A stretch of 64,000 bases of DNA, taken from assembly GCA_027451345.1 (NCBI GenBank), contig DAIDJO010000108.1, positions 1 to 64,000 of the forward strand, written 5' to 3'. Shown here piece by piece: positions 47,379-57,269 of this stretch. The notes beneath the pieces were generated by a model, which searched no databases, was not told the DNA's origin, and worked only from the letters and a program-made list of their open reading frames with translations. The stretch comes from Solirubrobacterales bacterium. GTDB taxonomy: Bacteria; Actinomycetota; Thermoleophilia; Solirubrobacterales; Solirubrobacteraceae. Position numbers and translations under genes: made by a program. Every line of letters begins with the position of its first letter. The stretch's first letter is position 1.

Positions 47379-48730
47379 GGGTAGATCGCCCGCAGCTTCG
47401 CCGCCTCGGACACGTGCTGGATCGCGCTGGCGAGCGCCGCCGTGCGGTGGTCGACGCCGAGCTCGTCGGCCGTCGCCCGCACGCGCCCGAACGCGGCGCG
47501 CATCTGCGTCCGCAGCCGCTCGCGCACCTCGAGCGCCTCCCAGCTGTACTTCTGATGGCTCTGCACCCACTCGAAGTAGCTCACGATCACCCCCCCCGCA
47601 TTGGCCAGGATGTCGGGCACGACGACGATGCCGCGCTCCGCCAGAATCCGGTCGGCGGCCGGCGTCGTCGGGCCGTTGGCGCCCTCGACGATGAGCCGGC
47701 AGCGCAGACGGTCCGCGTTCTGGTGGGTGATCTGTTCCTCGCGGGCGGCGGGGACGAGGACGTCGCACTCGAGCTCGAGCATCGCGCCGCCGTCGATCGG
47801 CTCCGCCTCCGGGTAGCCCTCGAGGTACTGGTGCTCGGCCACCCAGCGGGTGACGGCGGGGATGTCGAGGCCGTGCGGGTTGGTGATGGCGCCGCGGATG
47901 TCGCTGACGGCGAGGACCTTGCCGCCACGCGCGTGCAGCTCCTGCGCCACGACCGAGCCGACGTTGCCGAAGCCCTGGACGACGAAGCTGCGCTCCGGCA
48001 GCGCCCAGTCGAGCTCCTCGAACGCGGACTCGATGGTGAACACCACGCCGAGCCCGGTTGCGCTCTGGCGCCCGACCGTGCCGCCGAGGGCCACCGGCTT
48101 GCCGGTCACCACGGCGGGCACGGCGTTGCCGACCGACTGCGAGTACGTGTCGTAGAACCAGGCCATCTCACGCTCCCCGGTGCCCATGTCGGGAGCGGGG
48201 ATGTCCACGTCCGGTCCGATCACGGGCAGGATCTCCGCCGCGTAGCGGCGCGTGATCCGCTCCATCTCGCCGGGCGAGAGCGCGTACGGGTCGCAGCGGA
48301 CCCCGCCCTTGGCCCCGCCGAACGGCAGGTTGACGAGCGAGCACTTCCAGGTCATCCACATCGCGAGCGCCGCGCACTCGCCAAAACCGAGGTCCGGCGC
48401 GAAGCGCAGGCCGCCCTTGGTCGGGCCCATCGTCAGGGTGTGCTGGACCCGGTACCCGGTGTAGTTGACGACCTCGCCCGAATCCATCCGCACCGGGAAG
48501 TTGCACACGAGTGACCGGCGCGGCTCGAGCAGGCGCGTGCGCACCTCGTCTTCGAGCGCAAGCACGTCGGCGGCGCGCGCGAACTGACGGCACGCCATGG
48601 CGTAGAGCGCGGAGTGCCACTCCTCGCCGAGCGGGACGTCGTCGCGCTGGAACTCGCCTGGCCGTGCCGCGGCGTGGCCGGGCGCCGGGGGCGCCGGCTC
48701 GCCGCCGTGCGACTGGATTGGGGCGCTCAT
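47375..48730 (-). CDS. gdhA: Glu/Leu/Phe/Val dehydrogenase (glutamate dehydrogenase-like)
   Basis: [53 protein letters not shown]...[33 protein letters not shown] overlap with hutU. Confidence 0.93.
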   Translation of the reverse strand: MSAPIQSHGGEPAPPAPGHAAARPGEFQRDDVPLGEEWHSALYAMACRQFARAADVLALEDEVRTRLLEPRRSLVCNFPVRMDSGEVVNYTGYRVQHTLTMGPTKGGLRFAPDLGFGECAALAMWMTWKCSLVNLPFGGAKGGVRCDPYALSPGEMERITRRYAAEILPVIGPDVDIPAPDMGTGEREMAWFYDTYSQSVGNAVPAVVTGKPVALGGTVGRQSATGLGVVFTIESAFEELDWALPERSFVVQGFGNVGSVVAQELHARGGKVLAVSDIRGAITNPHGLDIPAVTRWVAEHQYLEGYPEAEPIDGGAMLELECDVLVPAAREEQITHQNADRLRCRLIVEGANGPTTPAADRILAERGIVVVPDILANAGGVIVSYFEWVQSHQKYSWEALEVRERLRTQMRAAFGRVRATADELGVDHRTAALASAIQHVSEAAKLRAIYP

Positions 48731-48963
48731 CGGGCCCCGGTTCGGATCGGCTCGAACCTCACGGCAACCTCCCGACTCGGTGTGGGATCACGCTGTCCAA
48801 TCTATAGCCAGTCGGAGCGTCAGGGGTCAGGCCGTCCGCGCGGCTCGCGCCGCCGTCCGCGTGGCAATTCGTCGCCCACGGCTTCAGTCCCGCGCGCGAG
48901 CGGCCGATGATGGCCGCGTAGTACGGCAACCACCGCGTTCCGGTCGCGGACAGAGGGGGTCTG

Positions 48964-50262
48964 ATGATCAGGCGACTGCCGGCCGCTGCGGCCGTGCTGG
49001 CGCTGATGATGAACGCGGGGATGGCGAGGGCGGCGACGCTGGGGGTGAGCGCGCCGCCCGCGCTGTCGAGTTCGTACGCCTGCTCGAGCTCGACCGTCAT
49101 CGGCCAGTACGCCGATGACCCCTCGACGCCGTACGTCGTCCCGGCCGCCGGCCGGGAGATCACCCAGTGGCAGACCTATACGGCCGGTGACGATCCGGGG
49201 AGCAGTCTCACCTTCGCCGTCGTGCGACCGGACCCCGGCAATCCGAACGGGTACACGGTGGTCGGCTCCGACACCGAGGCGCTTCCGAACCCCCTGCCCG
49301 CCGGCCAGGTGGCGAGCTTCACGCTGAGCGATCCGATCCCGGTGCAGCCCGGTGACACGCTCGCGCTCTACTCGAGCGACACCGCGGACGCGTGCTCCTT
49401 CGACGGTGGCGTCATTCCCGCGACCGATCAGCTCTTCGCGGCGACGGCGCCGACGCTGCCTCTCGCAGCGTCGGAGCCCCTCACGGTGACCGGATCGATC
49501 GCCGGCGGATACGCCCTGAACGTCGCCGCGACGCTCGTCGAGAACGAGGACGCCGGGGTGCAGACGGCGGCTCCCGCCGCGGCGACGGTCGGCGTGGCGG
49601 CGGTGCTCACCTCGACGGTGACGAACCTGGGTCCTGCCGTCGGCCCGATCACGTTCACCGATCAGGTCCCGGACGGCCTGCTCGTGGACTCGGCGGTGGC
49701 CGGGCTCGGTGTCTGCTCCACGTCCGGGCAGACCGTCACCTGCACGATCGACGCCCTCCCCGTCGGGCAGAGCGTCCCGGTCGACGTGGTCGTCACCCCG
49801 GCCGTCGCGGAGACGGTCGCCAACTCCGTCTCCGTCGATGTCGGCACCGCGTCGGGCAACGTCGACCCCACCGCCGCCAACAACGCCGCGACGGCGTCCG
49901 TCGTGGTGGTCGCGCCCGCGTCGCCGGTCCAGCCGCAGCCGGCTCAGCCGCCGGCGTCGGCGCCTCCGTCGTCCTCACCCCAGCCGTCCTCACCCCAGCC
50001 CGCGCCGACGTCGCCCCCCCGGCCGCCGTCGTGCACGGTCATCGGGTTGCGCGGGTTGCCCGTCACCGCGGCGAGCGTGCTGCTGCGGGAGCTCAGCTGC
50101 CGGGTCCGCGTCGTGCGGGCCCACGGTTCGCTGCGTCGGGGTCTCGTCGTCGGAACCCGGCAGCGGCCGGGTGCCTATCCCGACCGGCAGCTCGTCACCC
50201 TGATCGTGTCCTCGGGGGCGCGGCACCGGGCGCGTCGCCGGGGGGCACGGACCGGACGATGA
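48964..50262 (+). CDS. Secreted DUF11-type repeat protein with proline-rich linker
   Basis: Signal peptide AAAAVLALMMNAGMARA; VTNLGPAVGPITFTDQVPDGLLVDSAVAGLGVCSTSGQTVTCTIDALPVGQSVPVDVVVTP...NVDPTAANNAATASVVV. Confidence 0.8.
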   Translation: MIRRLPAAAAVLALMMNAGMARAATLGVSAPPALSSSYACSSSTVIGQYADDPSTPYVVPAAGREITQWQTYTAGDDPGSSLTFAVVRPDPGNPNGYTVVGSDTEALPNPLPAGQVASFTLSDPIPVQPGDTLALYSSDTADACSFDGGVIPATDQLFAATAPTLPLAASEPLTVTGSIAGGYALNVAATLVENEDAGVQTAAPAAATVGVAAVLTSTVTNLGPAVGPITFTDQVPDGLLVDSAVAGLGVCSTSGQTVTCTIDALPVGQSVPVDVVVTPAVAETVANSVSVDVGTASGNVDPTAANNAATASVVVVAPASPVQPQPAQPPASAPPSSSPQPSSPQPAPTSPPRPPSCTVIGLRGLPVTAASVLLRELSCRVRVVRAHGSLRRGLVVGTRQRPGAYPDRQLVTLIVSSGARHRARRRGARTGR

Positions 50263-51436
50263 TGCCCGGGTCGGCGCAGGTGGCCAGCGCGTAGGGGAGG
50301 TCGGAGGCGGCGATCCCCCGGATCGAGGGGTGGGTGGGGTCGACCTCGAGCCGGCGCTCCCCGGCGACGCCGAGACTCGCCGCGCCGTTGCGGTGCAACT
50401 CGCCCCAGAGGTCGCCGGTGCGCGCGAGCAGGCCGTGGCGCGAGAGGCAGAGGCGACGGGCCAGGGTCTCAAGCTCGCGCGTCTCCTCGAACGGATCGAC
50501 GCGGACGTTCGAGTCCGAGCCGATGGCGAGGCGCACCCCCGCGTCGCGGTAGCGCTGCGCGGGCAGGAAACCGTCGCCGAGGTTCGCCTCCGTCGTCGGA
50601 CAGGCGGCGACGATCGACCCCGTCGCCGCGAGCCTGGCGATGTCCGCATCGCTCACATGGATGGCATGGACGATCGTCGTCCGCGGTCCGAGGAAGCCGT
50701 GCCGGTGAAGCAGCTCGATCGGCGAGCAGCCGTGTTCGGCCGCGCACTGCTCGATCTCGCGCGGCTGCTCCTGGGCGTGGATGTGGCGGACGAGGCGGTG
50801 TCGCTCCGCGTACTCGCTGATCGGTGTCAGCCACGACGCCGGCACCGCGCGCACCGAGTGCGCGGCCACTCCGACCTCGATCCCGGGCCGGTCCCGCGCC
50901 CAGTCGCGCAGCCGGTCGACTCGCTGAAGGAACGTCTCGACGTCGGGATCGCAGAAGCGGCGCTGGCCGGGTTCCGGGGGAACGTCCGCGCCGGCGCGCC
51001 AACCGTTGCGGTGGTACGCGGCGGGAAGCAGCACGATCTCGAGGTGCGCGGCGCGCGCCGCCTCCGCCACCGCCATGGCCATCGCGTTGGGCTCGGCGTA
51101 CGGGGTGCCGTCCGGCTGGTGATGGACGTAGTGGAACTCGCCGACGGTCCCGTACCCGGCAGCGGCCATCTCGGCATAGACGGCGGCGGCGACGGTGTAC
51201 ATCGAATCGGGGTCGAGCCGGGCCACAGCGGCGAACATCGCCTCGCGCCAGCTCCAGAAGTCGTCGTCGGCCGCGACGGCGCTCAGACGCTCGGCGGCGC
51301 CGCGCATGTCGCGCTGGAAGGCGTGCGAATGGACGTTGACCATCGCCGGGATCTCCGGTCGCCCCGCCGGGCCGCCCCGGTGGGGGACACCGCCGGCCGC
51401 GTCGGCCCCGCTGATCACGCCGACCCCGCTGGTCAC
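50195..51436 (-). CDS. hutF: Formimidoylglutamate deiminase (short N-terminus)
   Basis: PAMVNVHSHAFQRDMRG, GTVGEFHYVHHQPDG, HIHAQEQPREIEQC, TTIVHAIHVSDADIARLAATGSIVAACPTTEANLGDG, LAIGSDSNVRVDPFEETRELE. Confidence 0.92.
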   Translation of the reverse strand: MTSGVGVISGADAAGGVPHRGGPAGRPEIPAMVNVHSHAFQRDMRGAAERLSAVAADDDFWSWREAMFAAVARLDPDSMYTVAAAVYAEMAAAGYGTVGEFHYVHHQPDGTPYAEPNAMAMAVAEAARAAHLEIVLLPAAYHRNGWRAGADVPPEPGQRRFCDPDVETFLQRVDRLRDWARDRPGIEVGVAAHSVRAVPASWLTPISEYAERHRLVRHIHAQEQPREIEQCAAEHGCSPIELLHRHGFLGPRTTIVHAIHVSDADIARLAATGSIVAACPTTEANLGDGFLPAQRYRDAGVRLAIGSDSNVRVDPFEETRELETLARRLCLSRHGLLARTGDLWGELHRNGAASLGVAGERRLEVDPTHPSIRGIAASDLPYALATCADPGIIVRSVPPGDAPGAAPPRTRSG

Positions 51437-52683
51437 GCCGCCGGCCCCTCGAACCGCCAGGCGTGGTCCTCACGCACCCACACCGGCTCGCCCGCGATGA
51501 ACACCGCGGCCACCGGGTTGTGCCCGAAGCGGTACGGGATGTGGGCGACGGGACCGTCGAGCAGCAGCACGTCCGCTCGGCGCCCGACGCAGAGCGCGCC
51601 CCGCTCCCCGGAGAGGCCGAGCACCCAGGCGGCGTTCAGGGTCATGGCGAGGAGCGTCTCCTTGATCGACCAGCCGTAGCGGCGGACGGCGAGGCCCGCG
51701 ATGAGCGGCATCGAGACGATCGGCGAGGTGCCGGGGTTGAGGTCGGTGGCGAGCACACACACCGCGCCGCTCCCGGCGAGCTCGCGGGCCGGGGGCGTGC
51801 GCTCGCCGCCGAGGAACTCGGCCCCGGGCAGCAGCACGGCCGCGCACTCCGCGCCGACGAGCACCCCGATGTCCTCGGGCGGCAGGCACGACAGGTGATC
51901 GACCGAGCGGGCACCCGCCGTCACGGCGACCGGCACCGATCCGTGCGAGCTCAGCTGCTCGACATGCGCGCGCAGCGCCAGTCCGTGCGCGGCGGCGAGC
52001 CTGCCCATCCGCAGCAGGTCGTCGTTGGAGAAGGCGACGGACTCGACGAAGATGTCCAGGGCGTCGGCGCGCGTGCGCGCGCGGACCGCGTCGAGCATGC
52101 CCTCCACCTCGTCCATCCAGCTCGCCGTGTCGTGGCCCTCCGGCACCGCGTGCGCGAGCAGCGCCGTGACGGTGCCGGTCTGCGGCACCTCGTCGAGGAG
52201 CCGCCCAGCCAGCTCGAGTGCGCGCAGCTCCCCCGCCACCGACAGCCCGTAGCCGCTCTTGCCTTCGAACGTCGTGGTCCCGTGGTGGAGCATCTCCGCG
52301 GCGAGCGCACGAGCCTGGGCGAGGATCTCCCCGTCGCTCAGCGCCGCCAGGGCGCGCGCGCTCGAGCGGATGCCGCCGCCGCTCCGGGCGATCTCGGCGT
52401 ACGGGACGCCGGCGACCTTCCGCGCGTACTCGTCCGCCCGCCAGCCGCCGAAGGGCAGGTGGGTGTGACAGTCAACGAAGCCGGGCACCACGGCGCAGCC
52501 CGACGCGTCGATCCGCCGGCAGCTCCCGTCGGCCGCGAAGCCGGCGATCCGTCCCCCGTGCATCACCAGATCGCCCGGCTCGAGCCGCAGCTCCTCGGCG
52601 CGTGACTGCGGCAGCCGCTCGAGGTCCTCCTCGGGGAGCCGCAGCACCTCGGCGGCGCCGGTGAGCGCGATCGGGGCGCTCAC
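51433..52683 (-). CDS. hutI: Imidazolonepropionase
   Basis: VVPGFVDCHTHLPFGGWRADEYARKVAGVPYAEIARSGGGIRSS...TTFEGKSGYGL...ATDLNPGTSPIVSMPLI. Confidence 0.96.
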   Translation of the reverse strand: MSAPIALTGAAEVLRLPEEDLERLPQSRAEELRLEPGDLVMHGGRIAGFAADGSCRRIDASGCAVVPGFVDCHTHLPFGGWRADEYARKVAGVPYAEIARSGGGIRSSARALAALSDGEILAQARALAAEMLHHGTTTFEGKSGYGLSVAGELRALELAGRLLDEVPQTGTVTALLAHAVPEGHDTASWMDEVEGMLDAVRARTRADALDIFVESVAFSNDDLLRMGRLAAAHGLALRAHVEQLSSHGSVPVAVTAGARSVDHLSCLPPEDIGVLVGAECAAVLLPGAEFLGGERTPPARELAGSGAVCVLATDLNPGTSPIVSMPLIAGLAVRRYGWSIKETLLAMTLNAAWVLGLSGERGALCVGRRADVLLLDGPVAHIPYRFGHNPVAAVFIAGEPVWVREDHAWRFEGPAA

Positions 52684-54218
52684 CCGAGCGCCCCGATCGC
52701 CCGCTCCGCCGTCGCGAGGATCGCGCCGGACTCCACGAGCTCTGCCACGGCCGCCAGCTCGGGCGCGGGGCTGCGGTCCGGTCCGGGTCGCGGGTCGATC
52801 AGCGCCGCCACGGCCGCGGTGGCGGGCGCCGGCTGAAGCGGCGCCCGCAGGGCGAGGCCGCGCGCCGCGCAGAGCAGCTCCACGGAGAGGATCCGGGTCA
52901 GGTTCTCCAGCGTGCGCCGCAGCTTGCGAGCCGCGCTCCAGCCCATCGACACGTGGTCCTCCTGCATGCCGGAGGTGGGAATCGAGTCGACGCTCGCCGG
53001 CGCGGCGAGCCGCCGGTTCTCGGCCACCAGCGCGGCGGCCGTGTACTGGGCGATCATCAGCCCGGAGTCGAGTCCGGGGCTGTCCCCGAGGAAGGCGGGA
53101 AGTCCCATCGAACGCGTGACGTCGAGCAGCCGGTCGACCCGCCGTTCCGCGATCGCGCCCACCTCGGCGGCCGCGATGGCCAGGAAATCGGCGGCGAATC
53201 CGAGGGGGATGCCGTGGAAGTTGCCATTCGACACCAGGCGGCCGTCGTCGAGGACGCTGGGGTTGTCGACGGCCGAGCCGAGCTCGACCTGCGCGACGTT
53301 GCGCGCGTACTCGAGCACATCGCGCGCCGCGCCGACCACCTGTGGGGCGCAGCGCATCGAGTACGCGTCCTGCACGCGGTCGTCGTGCTCCCGGTGGGAG
53401 GCGACGATTGCCGAGCCGGCCATCAACCGGGTCAGGTTCGCGGCGCTCACCCGCTGCCCGACGTGCGGGCGCAGCGCCTGGACGGCGGCGTCAAAGGCCG
53501 TGTCGGTCCCGAGCAGCGCCTCGACGCTCATCGCCGCCGCGACGTCCGCGGTGCGGCACAGGCGCAGCAGGTCAAGGCAGGCGAGCGCGAGCATCCCGAG
53601 CATCCCGTCGGTGCCGTTGATCAGCGACAGGCCCTCCTTGGGCCCGAGCGTGATCGGCTCGAGGCGGGCCTCGGCGAGCGCCTCGGCCGCCGGTCGCCGG
53701 CGCCCCTCCGCGTCGACGACCTCGCCCTGCCCGAGCAGGGCGAGCGAGACGTGCGCGAGCGGTGCGAGGTCTCCGCTCGCGCCGAGCGAGCCGTGCTCGG
53801 GGACCACGGGCGTGATGCCGGCGTTCAGCAGGTCGAGGATCGCCTCGATCGTGCGCTGGCGCACTCCCGAGTGGCCGAGGGTCAGGGTCCGGGCGCGCAG
53901 GAGCATCATCGCGCGCACCACCTCGCGTTCCACCGGCGGACCCATCCCGGCCGCGTGCGAGAGCACGAGCGAATGCTGCAGCGTCGTCCACCGGTCATGG
54001 GCGATGCGGGTCGTCGAGAGGGCGCCGAAACCGGTCGAGACCCCGTAGACCGCGCTCCCGGATTCCGACAGGCGTTGGATCCGCCGCCAGCTCGCCTCGA
54101 TCCGCGCGTGCGCAACCGGACTGAGCACAACCCGCGCGTCCTCCCGCGCGACGAGCGCGACGTCCTCCGGCCGCAGCACGGCCCCGCCGAGCGTCACCGT
54201 CGTCTCAGCCATCTTCAT
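52680..54218 (-). CDS. hutH: Histidine ammonia-lyase
   Basis: YGVSTGFGALSTTRI, VVPEHGSLGASGDLAPLAHVSLALLG (MIO motif), SMRCAPQVVGAARDVLEYAR, MQEDHVSMGWSAARKL. Confidence 0.95.
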   Translation of the reverse strand: MKMAETTVTLGGAVLRPEDVALVAREDARVVLSPVAHARIEASWRRIQRLSESGSAVYGVSTGFGALSTTRIAHDRWTTLQHSLVLSHAAGMGPPVEREVVRAMMLLRARTLTLGHSGVRQRTIEAILDLLNAGITPVVPEHGSLGASGDLAPLAHVSLALLGQGEVVDAEGRRRPAAEALAEARLEPITLGPKEGLSLINGTDGMLGMLALACLDLLRLCRTADVAAAMSVEALLGTDTAFDAAVQALRPHVGQRVSAANLTRLMAGSAIVASHREHDDRVQDAYSMRCAPQVVGAARDVLEYARNVAQVELGSAVDNPSVLDDGRLVSNGNFHGIPLGFAADFLAIAAAEVGAIAERRVDRLLDVTRSMGLPAFLGDSPGLDSGLMIAQYTAAALVAENRRLAAPASVDSIPTSGMQEDHVSMGWSAARKLRRTLENLTRILSVELLCAARGLALRAPLQPAPATAAVAALIDPRPGPDRSPAPELAAVAELVESGAILATAERAIGALG

Positions 54219-55473
54219 CCAACCTCGCCGTCTCGTTTGCCAGGGTCGCGAGCACCTCCGTCAGCACCATGATTCCGCAGACGCAGTCCTCGACGCTCGC
54301 GAGCTCACGGGCCGAGTGGCTCGCGCCGGTGGCGCTGCGGATGAAGAGCATGGCCGTCGGCAGCACGGTGGCGAGCGCGCCCGAATCATGGCCGGCGCCG
54401 GTGCTCATCGGCACGTCCTCGAACCCGTGCTCGGCCAGCACGGTGGCGACCCGCCGGCGCAGCGCCGCGGAGAACCGGACCGCGCCGACGAGCGATTCGC
54501 TCCGGCACTCGAGCCGCACGCCGTCCCGGTCGGCCTGCTCCCGGGTGGCGTCGAGGACCCGCTCGACCGTGCGTGCGATCGCCTCATCGCCGTGCCCGCG
54601 CACGTCGAGCCACAGCGATGCCCGCTCCGGGATGGCGTTGGTGGCGTTCGGCGTGACCTCGAGCTTGCCGACCGTGGCGAGCGTCCCCTCCTCGACGGCG
54701 ACGCGACGGGCGGCGAGGATGGCCGCGCCGAGCGCGAGCATCGGGTCGCGGCGGACGCGCATCGGCGTGGTGCCCGCGTGGTTGGCCTCGCCGTGCAGAT
54801 CCAGGCGCCAGCGCCCATGGGGCAGCAGCTCCGTGCCGAGCCCGAGCGGGCGATCACGCTCGGTCAGCAGCGTGTCCTGCTCGATGTGCACCTCGAGGAG
54901 CGCGGCGATGCGGGCGACCCGGTCCGGGTCGGGGCCGAGCGCCTCCGGCACCAGCCCGGCTCCGGCCAGCGCCGCGCGGAGCGTCACGCCGTCCCGGTCG
55001 CGTCGTTCGAGGAGGCTCGTCACGTCGAGGCGCCCGGCCATCGCCCGGCTCCCGAAGGTGGGGGTGTCGAAGCGCCCGCCCTCCTCGTCGGCGAACGACA
55101 CCGCCGCCACCGGCCGTGCCGGCGCGCCCCGGCGCAGGAGCAGGTGGACGGCGATCAGGCCGCACACGACCCCGAGCGCGCCGTCGAAGCGTCCACCCTC
55201 GCGCACCGAGTCCAGGTGGCTGCCGGTGACGATCGCCTCGGCACCCCCGGGATCCGACCAGGCCCAGCGGTTGCCGTTGCGGTCGACCTCCGGCGTCAGG
55301 CCGAACCGCCGTGCGGTCCGGTCGAACCACTCCGCCGCCCGCGCGGCCTCGGGCGTCCAGGCCAGGCGCGTGACCGACCCGTCCGCGTCCAGCCCGATGC
55401 CGCCCAGCTCCTCGAAGAGCTCGAGAAAGAGCGCGCGTGCGTAGTCGTTCTCGTCGGTGATGACGCCACGCAG
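54205..55473 (-). CDS. M20-family amidohydrolase (allantoate amidohydrolase / N-carbamoyl-amino-acid hydrolase-like)
   Basis: GSHLDSVREGGRFDGALGVVCGLIAV, FADEEGGRFDTPTFGSRAMAGRL, EVHIEQDTLLTE, GEANHAGTTPMRVRRDPMLALGAAIL, STGAGHDSGALA. Start unclear: no ATG/GTG/TTG in frame upstream of the conserved N-terminus; CTG at 55473 used. Confidence 0.85.
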   Translation of the reverse strand: MRGVITDENDYARALFLELFEELGGIGLDADGSVTRLAWTPEAARAAEWFDRTARRFGLTPEVDRNGNRWAWSDPGGAEAIVTGSHLDSVREGGRFDGALGVVCGLIAVHLLLRRGAPARPVAAVSFADEEGGRFDTPTFGSRAMAGRLDVTSLLERRDRDGVTLRAALAGAGLVPEALGPDPDRVARIAALLEVHIEQDTLLTERDRPLGLGTELLPHGRWRLDLHGEANHAGTTPMRVRRDPMLALGAAILAARRVAVEEGTLATVGKLEVTPNATNAIPERASLWLDVRGHGDEAIARTVERVLDATREQADRDGVRLECRSESLVGAVRFSAALRRRVATVLAEHGFEDVPMSTGAGHDSGALATVLPTAMLFIRSATGASHSARELASVEDCVCGIMVLTEVLATLANETARLDEDG

Positions 55474-55527
55474 ACTACTGCGGCGGGGTCCGTGGCGCCG
55501 TCCGTCGGCGCGCCCGGTCCGGGCGGG

Positions 55528-55935
55528 CTATGCCCTCGCGTAGGCGCCGGCGACGTCGAGTCCGGAGACGATCCCGACGGGATGCCCGCTCACCGCATCG
55601 ACGACGATCAGGTGGTCGATCGAGTGCTCGACCATCAGCCGCGCGGCCATGTCGAGCGGCTCGGACGAGGGCACCACCACCACCTCGGTGGCGGCGGCCT
55701 GCCCCGCCGTCTCATCGAGGTTCTGCGCGGCGGCCGCGATCACCTCCCCGACCGTCACGAACCCGAACGGCCGCTGGGTGTGATCGGGGTCGGCCACGGC
55801 GACCGCGTGCAGCCGCTGGCCCGCCATCAGCTGGGCGACGACCCGCAGCGGCGTCGAGGGATCGGTCGTGAGGATCCCGGTGTGCATCACATCGGCGACG
55901 CGGACCTGGGAGAGGCGGGGGTCGTGGATCGTCAT
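55528..55935 (-). CDS. CBS-domain pair protein
   Basis: VRVADVMHTGILTTDPSTPLRVVAQLMAGQRLHAVAVADPD...EPLDMAARLMVEHSIDHLIVVDAVSGHPVGIVSGLDVAGA. Confidence 0.92.
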   Translation of the reverse strand: MTIHDPRLSQVRVADVMHTGILTTDPSTPLRVVAQLMAGQRLHAVAVADPDHTQRPFGFVTVGEVIAAAAQNLDETAGQAAATEVVVVPSSEPLDMAARLMVEHSIDHLIVVDAVSGHPVGIVSGLDVAGAYARA

Positions 55936-55947
55936 GGTCGGCTCCGG

Positions 55948-57102
55948 TTAGGTGGTTGCCCCGCTCACCCTGGCGTCGTACGCCTCCAGGTACGGGGTCA
56001 GGTGGCGGGCGGCGATCTTCGCCCCCGGTGACCAGTCCGGCTCCTCGCTCGCGGTCGAGGCCGAGCCGTGCTCGCCGGTGGCGTGCGCGCTCAGGTGGAG
56101 GGGCTCGGGGCCGCCGAGCAGGATCGCGTGCAGCTCCGGGTCGAACTTGACCTGGGGCACCGCCACTCCCGCCATGCGGGCGATGCCGACGGCGGCGAGG
56201 TCGGCCTGGTGCGCGGCGATGCTGCCGTGCTTGAGCTCGTAGTCGGTCGCGTCGCCGGCGGCGAACACGCCCGGCAGGTCGTGTACGCGACATTCGGCAT
56301 CGATGGAGATGAACCCGTGGCCGTCGCACTTCGGCACCCCCGGGGTCGACGGGCCGAACAGCTCGGGCAGCGCGATCACGCGGTCGACCGAGAGGCTGTG
56401 GCCTCCCGGGTAGAGCGCGACCTCGCCGGCGGCGGGGACCTCGACGTGGGTCGAGGTGAGCACGAGGATGCCCGCCTGCTCGAGGGTCGCGCTCACCGCC
56501 CGGCTCGCCGCCTCGCCGAAGACGGCCAACGGGGCGTCCTCGGGCGTGACGATCGTGATCGAGACGCGCTCGTTCATCTCGTAGGCGCGGCGGGCGGTGA
56601 GCAGGGCGAGCTCGTAGAGCGGCAACGGCCACGGCATCGGCCGGGGCGAGACGAACGCAAGCTTGTGGACGTACCCGGCCTCGATGTCCTGGACCAGGCC
56701 GTGGAGCTGCTCGTCGAGCACGCGATCATCGATGGTGAGCGCGTGGCGATACCGAGGGCGCACACGCGCGCCGAGGGCGAGGAGCAGCGCATCGTAGGAC
56801 AGCTCGTCGCCGCCCTCGGTGTGGACCACGCGCGCCTCGGGGTCGAGCCACTTCAGGGCGTCGGAGCGCAGCCGCACTCCAATGTCCTGCGCGATCTGCC
56901 TGAGCGGGTAGCTCGTCGTCTTCGGTCCCGCGAACGGCTCGCGGACCTTGAGGGGCCGGTAGACGAACTCCTGGCCGGGCGCCAGCAGCGTCACCGCGAC
57001 GCGGTCGCCGGCCAGATCGCGCAGCGCGAGGGCCGCCTCCAGAGCAGCCACGCCGCCCCCGGCGATCAACACGTTCAGTGGGCGTGCCCCTGCGGTTCCC
57101 AT
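55948..57102 (-). CDS. FAD/NAD(P)-dependent oxidoreductase (NDH-2/SQR-like)
   Basis: NVLIAGGGVAALEAALALRDLAGDRVAVTLLAPGQEFVYRPLKVREPFAG...LPGVFAAGDATDYELKHGSIAAHQAD. Confidence 0.88.
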   Translation of the reverse strand: MGTAGARPLNVLIAGGGVAALEAALALRDLAGDRVAVTLLAPGQEFVYRPLKVREPFAGPKTTSYPLRQIAQDIGVRLRSDALKWLDPEARVVHTEGGDELSYDALLLALGARVRPRYRHALTIDDRVLDEQLHGLVQDIEAGYVHKLAFVSPRPMPWPLPLYELALLTARRAYEMNERVSITIVTPEDAPLAVFGEAASRAVSATLEQAGILVLTSTHVEVPAAGEVALYPGGHSLSVDRVIALPELFGPSTPGVPKCDGHGFISIDAECRVHDLPGVFAAGDATDYELKHGSIAAHQADLAAVGIARMAGVAVPQVKFDPELHAILLGGPEPLHLSAHATGEHGSASTASEEPDWSPGAKIAARHLTPYLEAYDARVSGATT

Positions 57103-57269
57103 GTCCTCACCCTATCCCGGCAGCGGGGCGCCCGCCAGCCGCGCCGACCTGCAGATGCAGGGTGGTGAACTACTGATACGCCCATGCCCGGGGGGGACGA
57201 TGCTGGTCGCATGCTGCTCAGTCGCGCCGAGGTTCTCACCCGCCGAGCGCCCATGCCGGGCCGGCGCTG

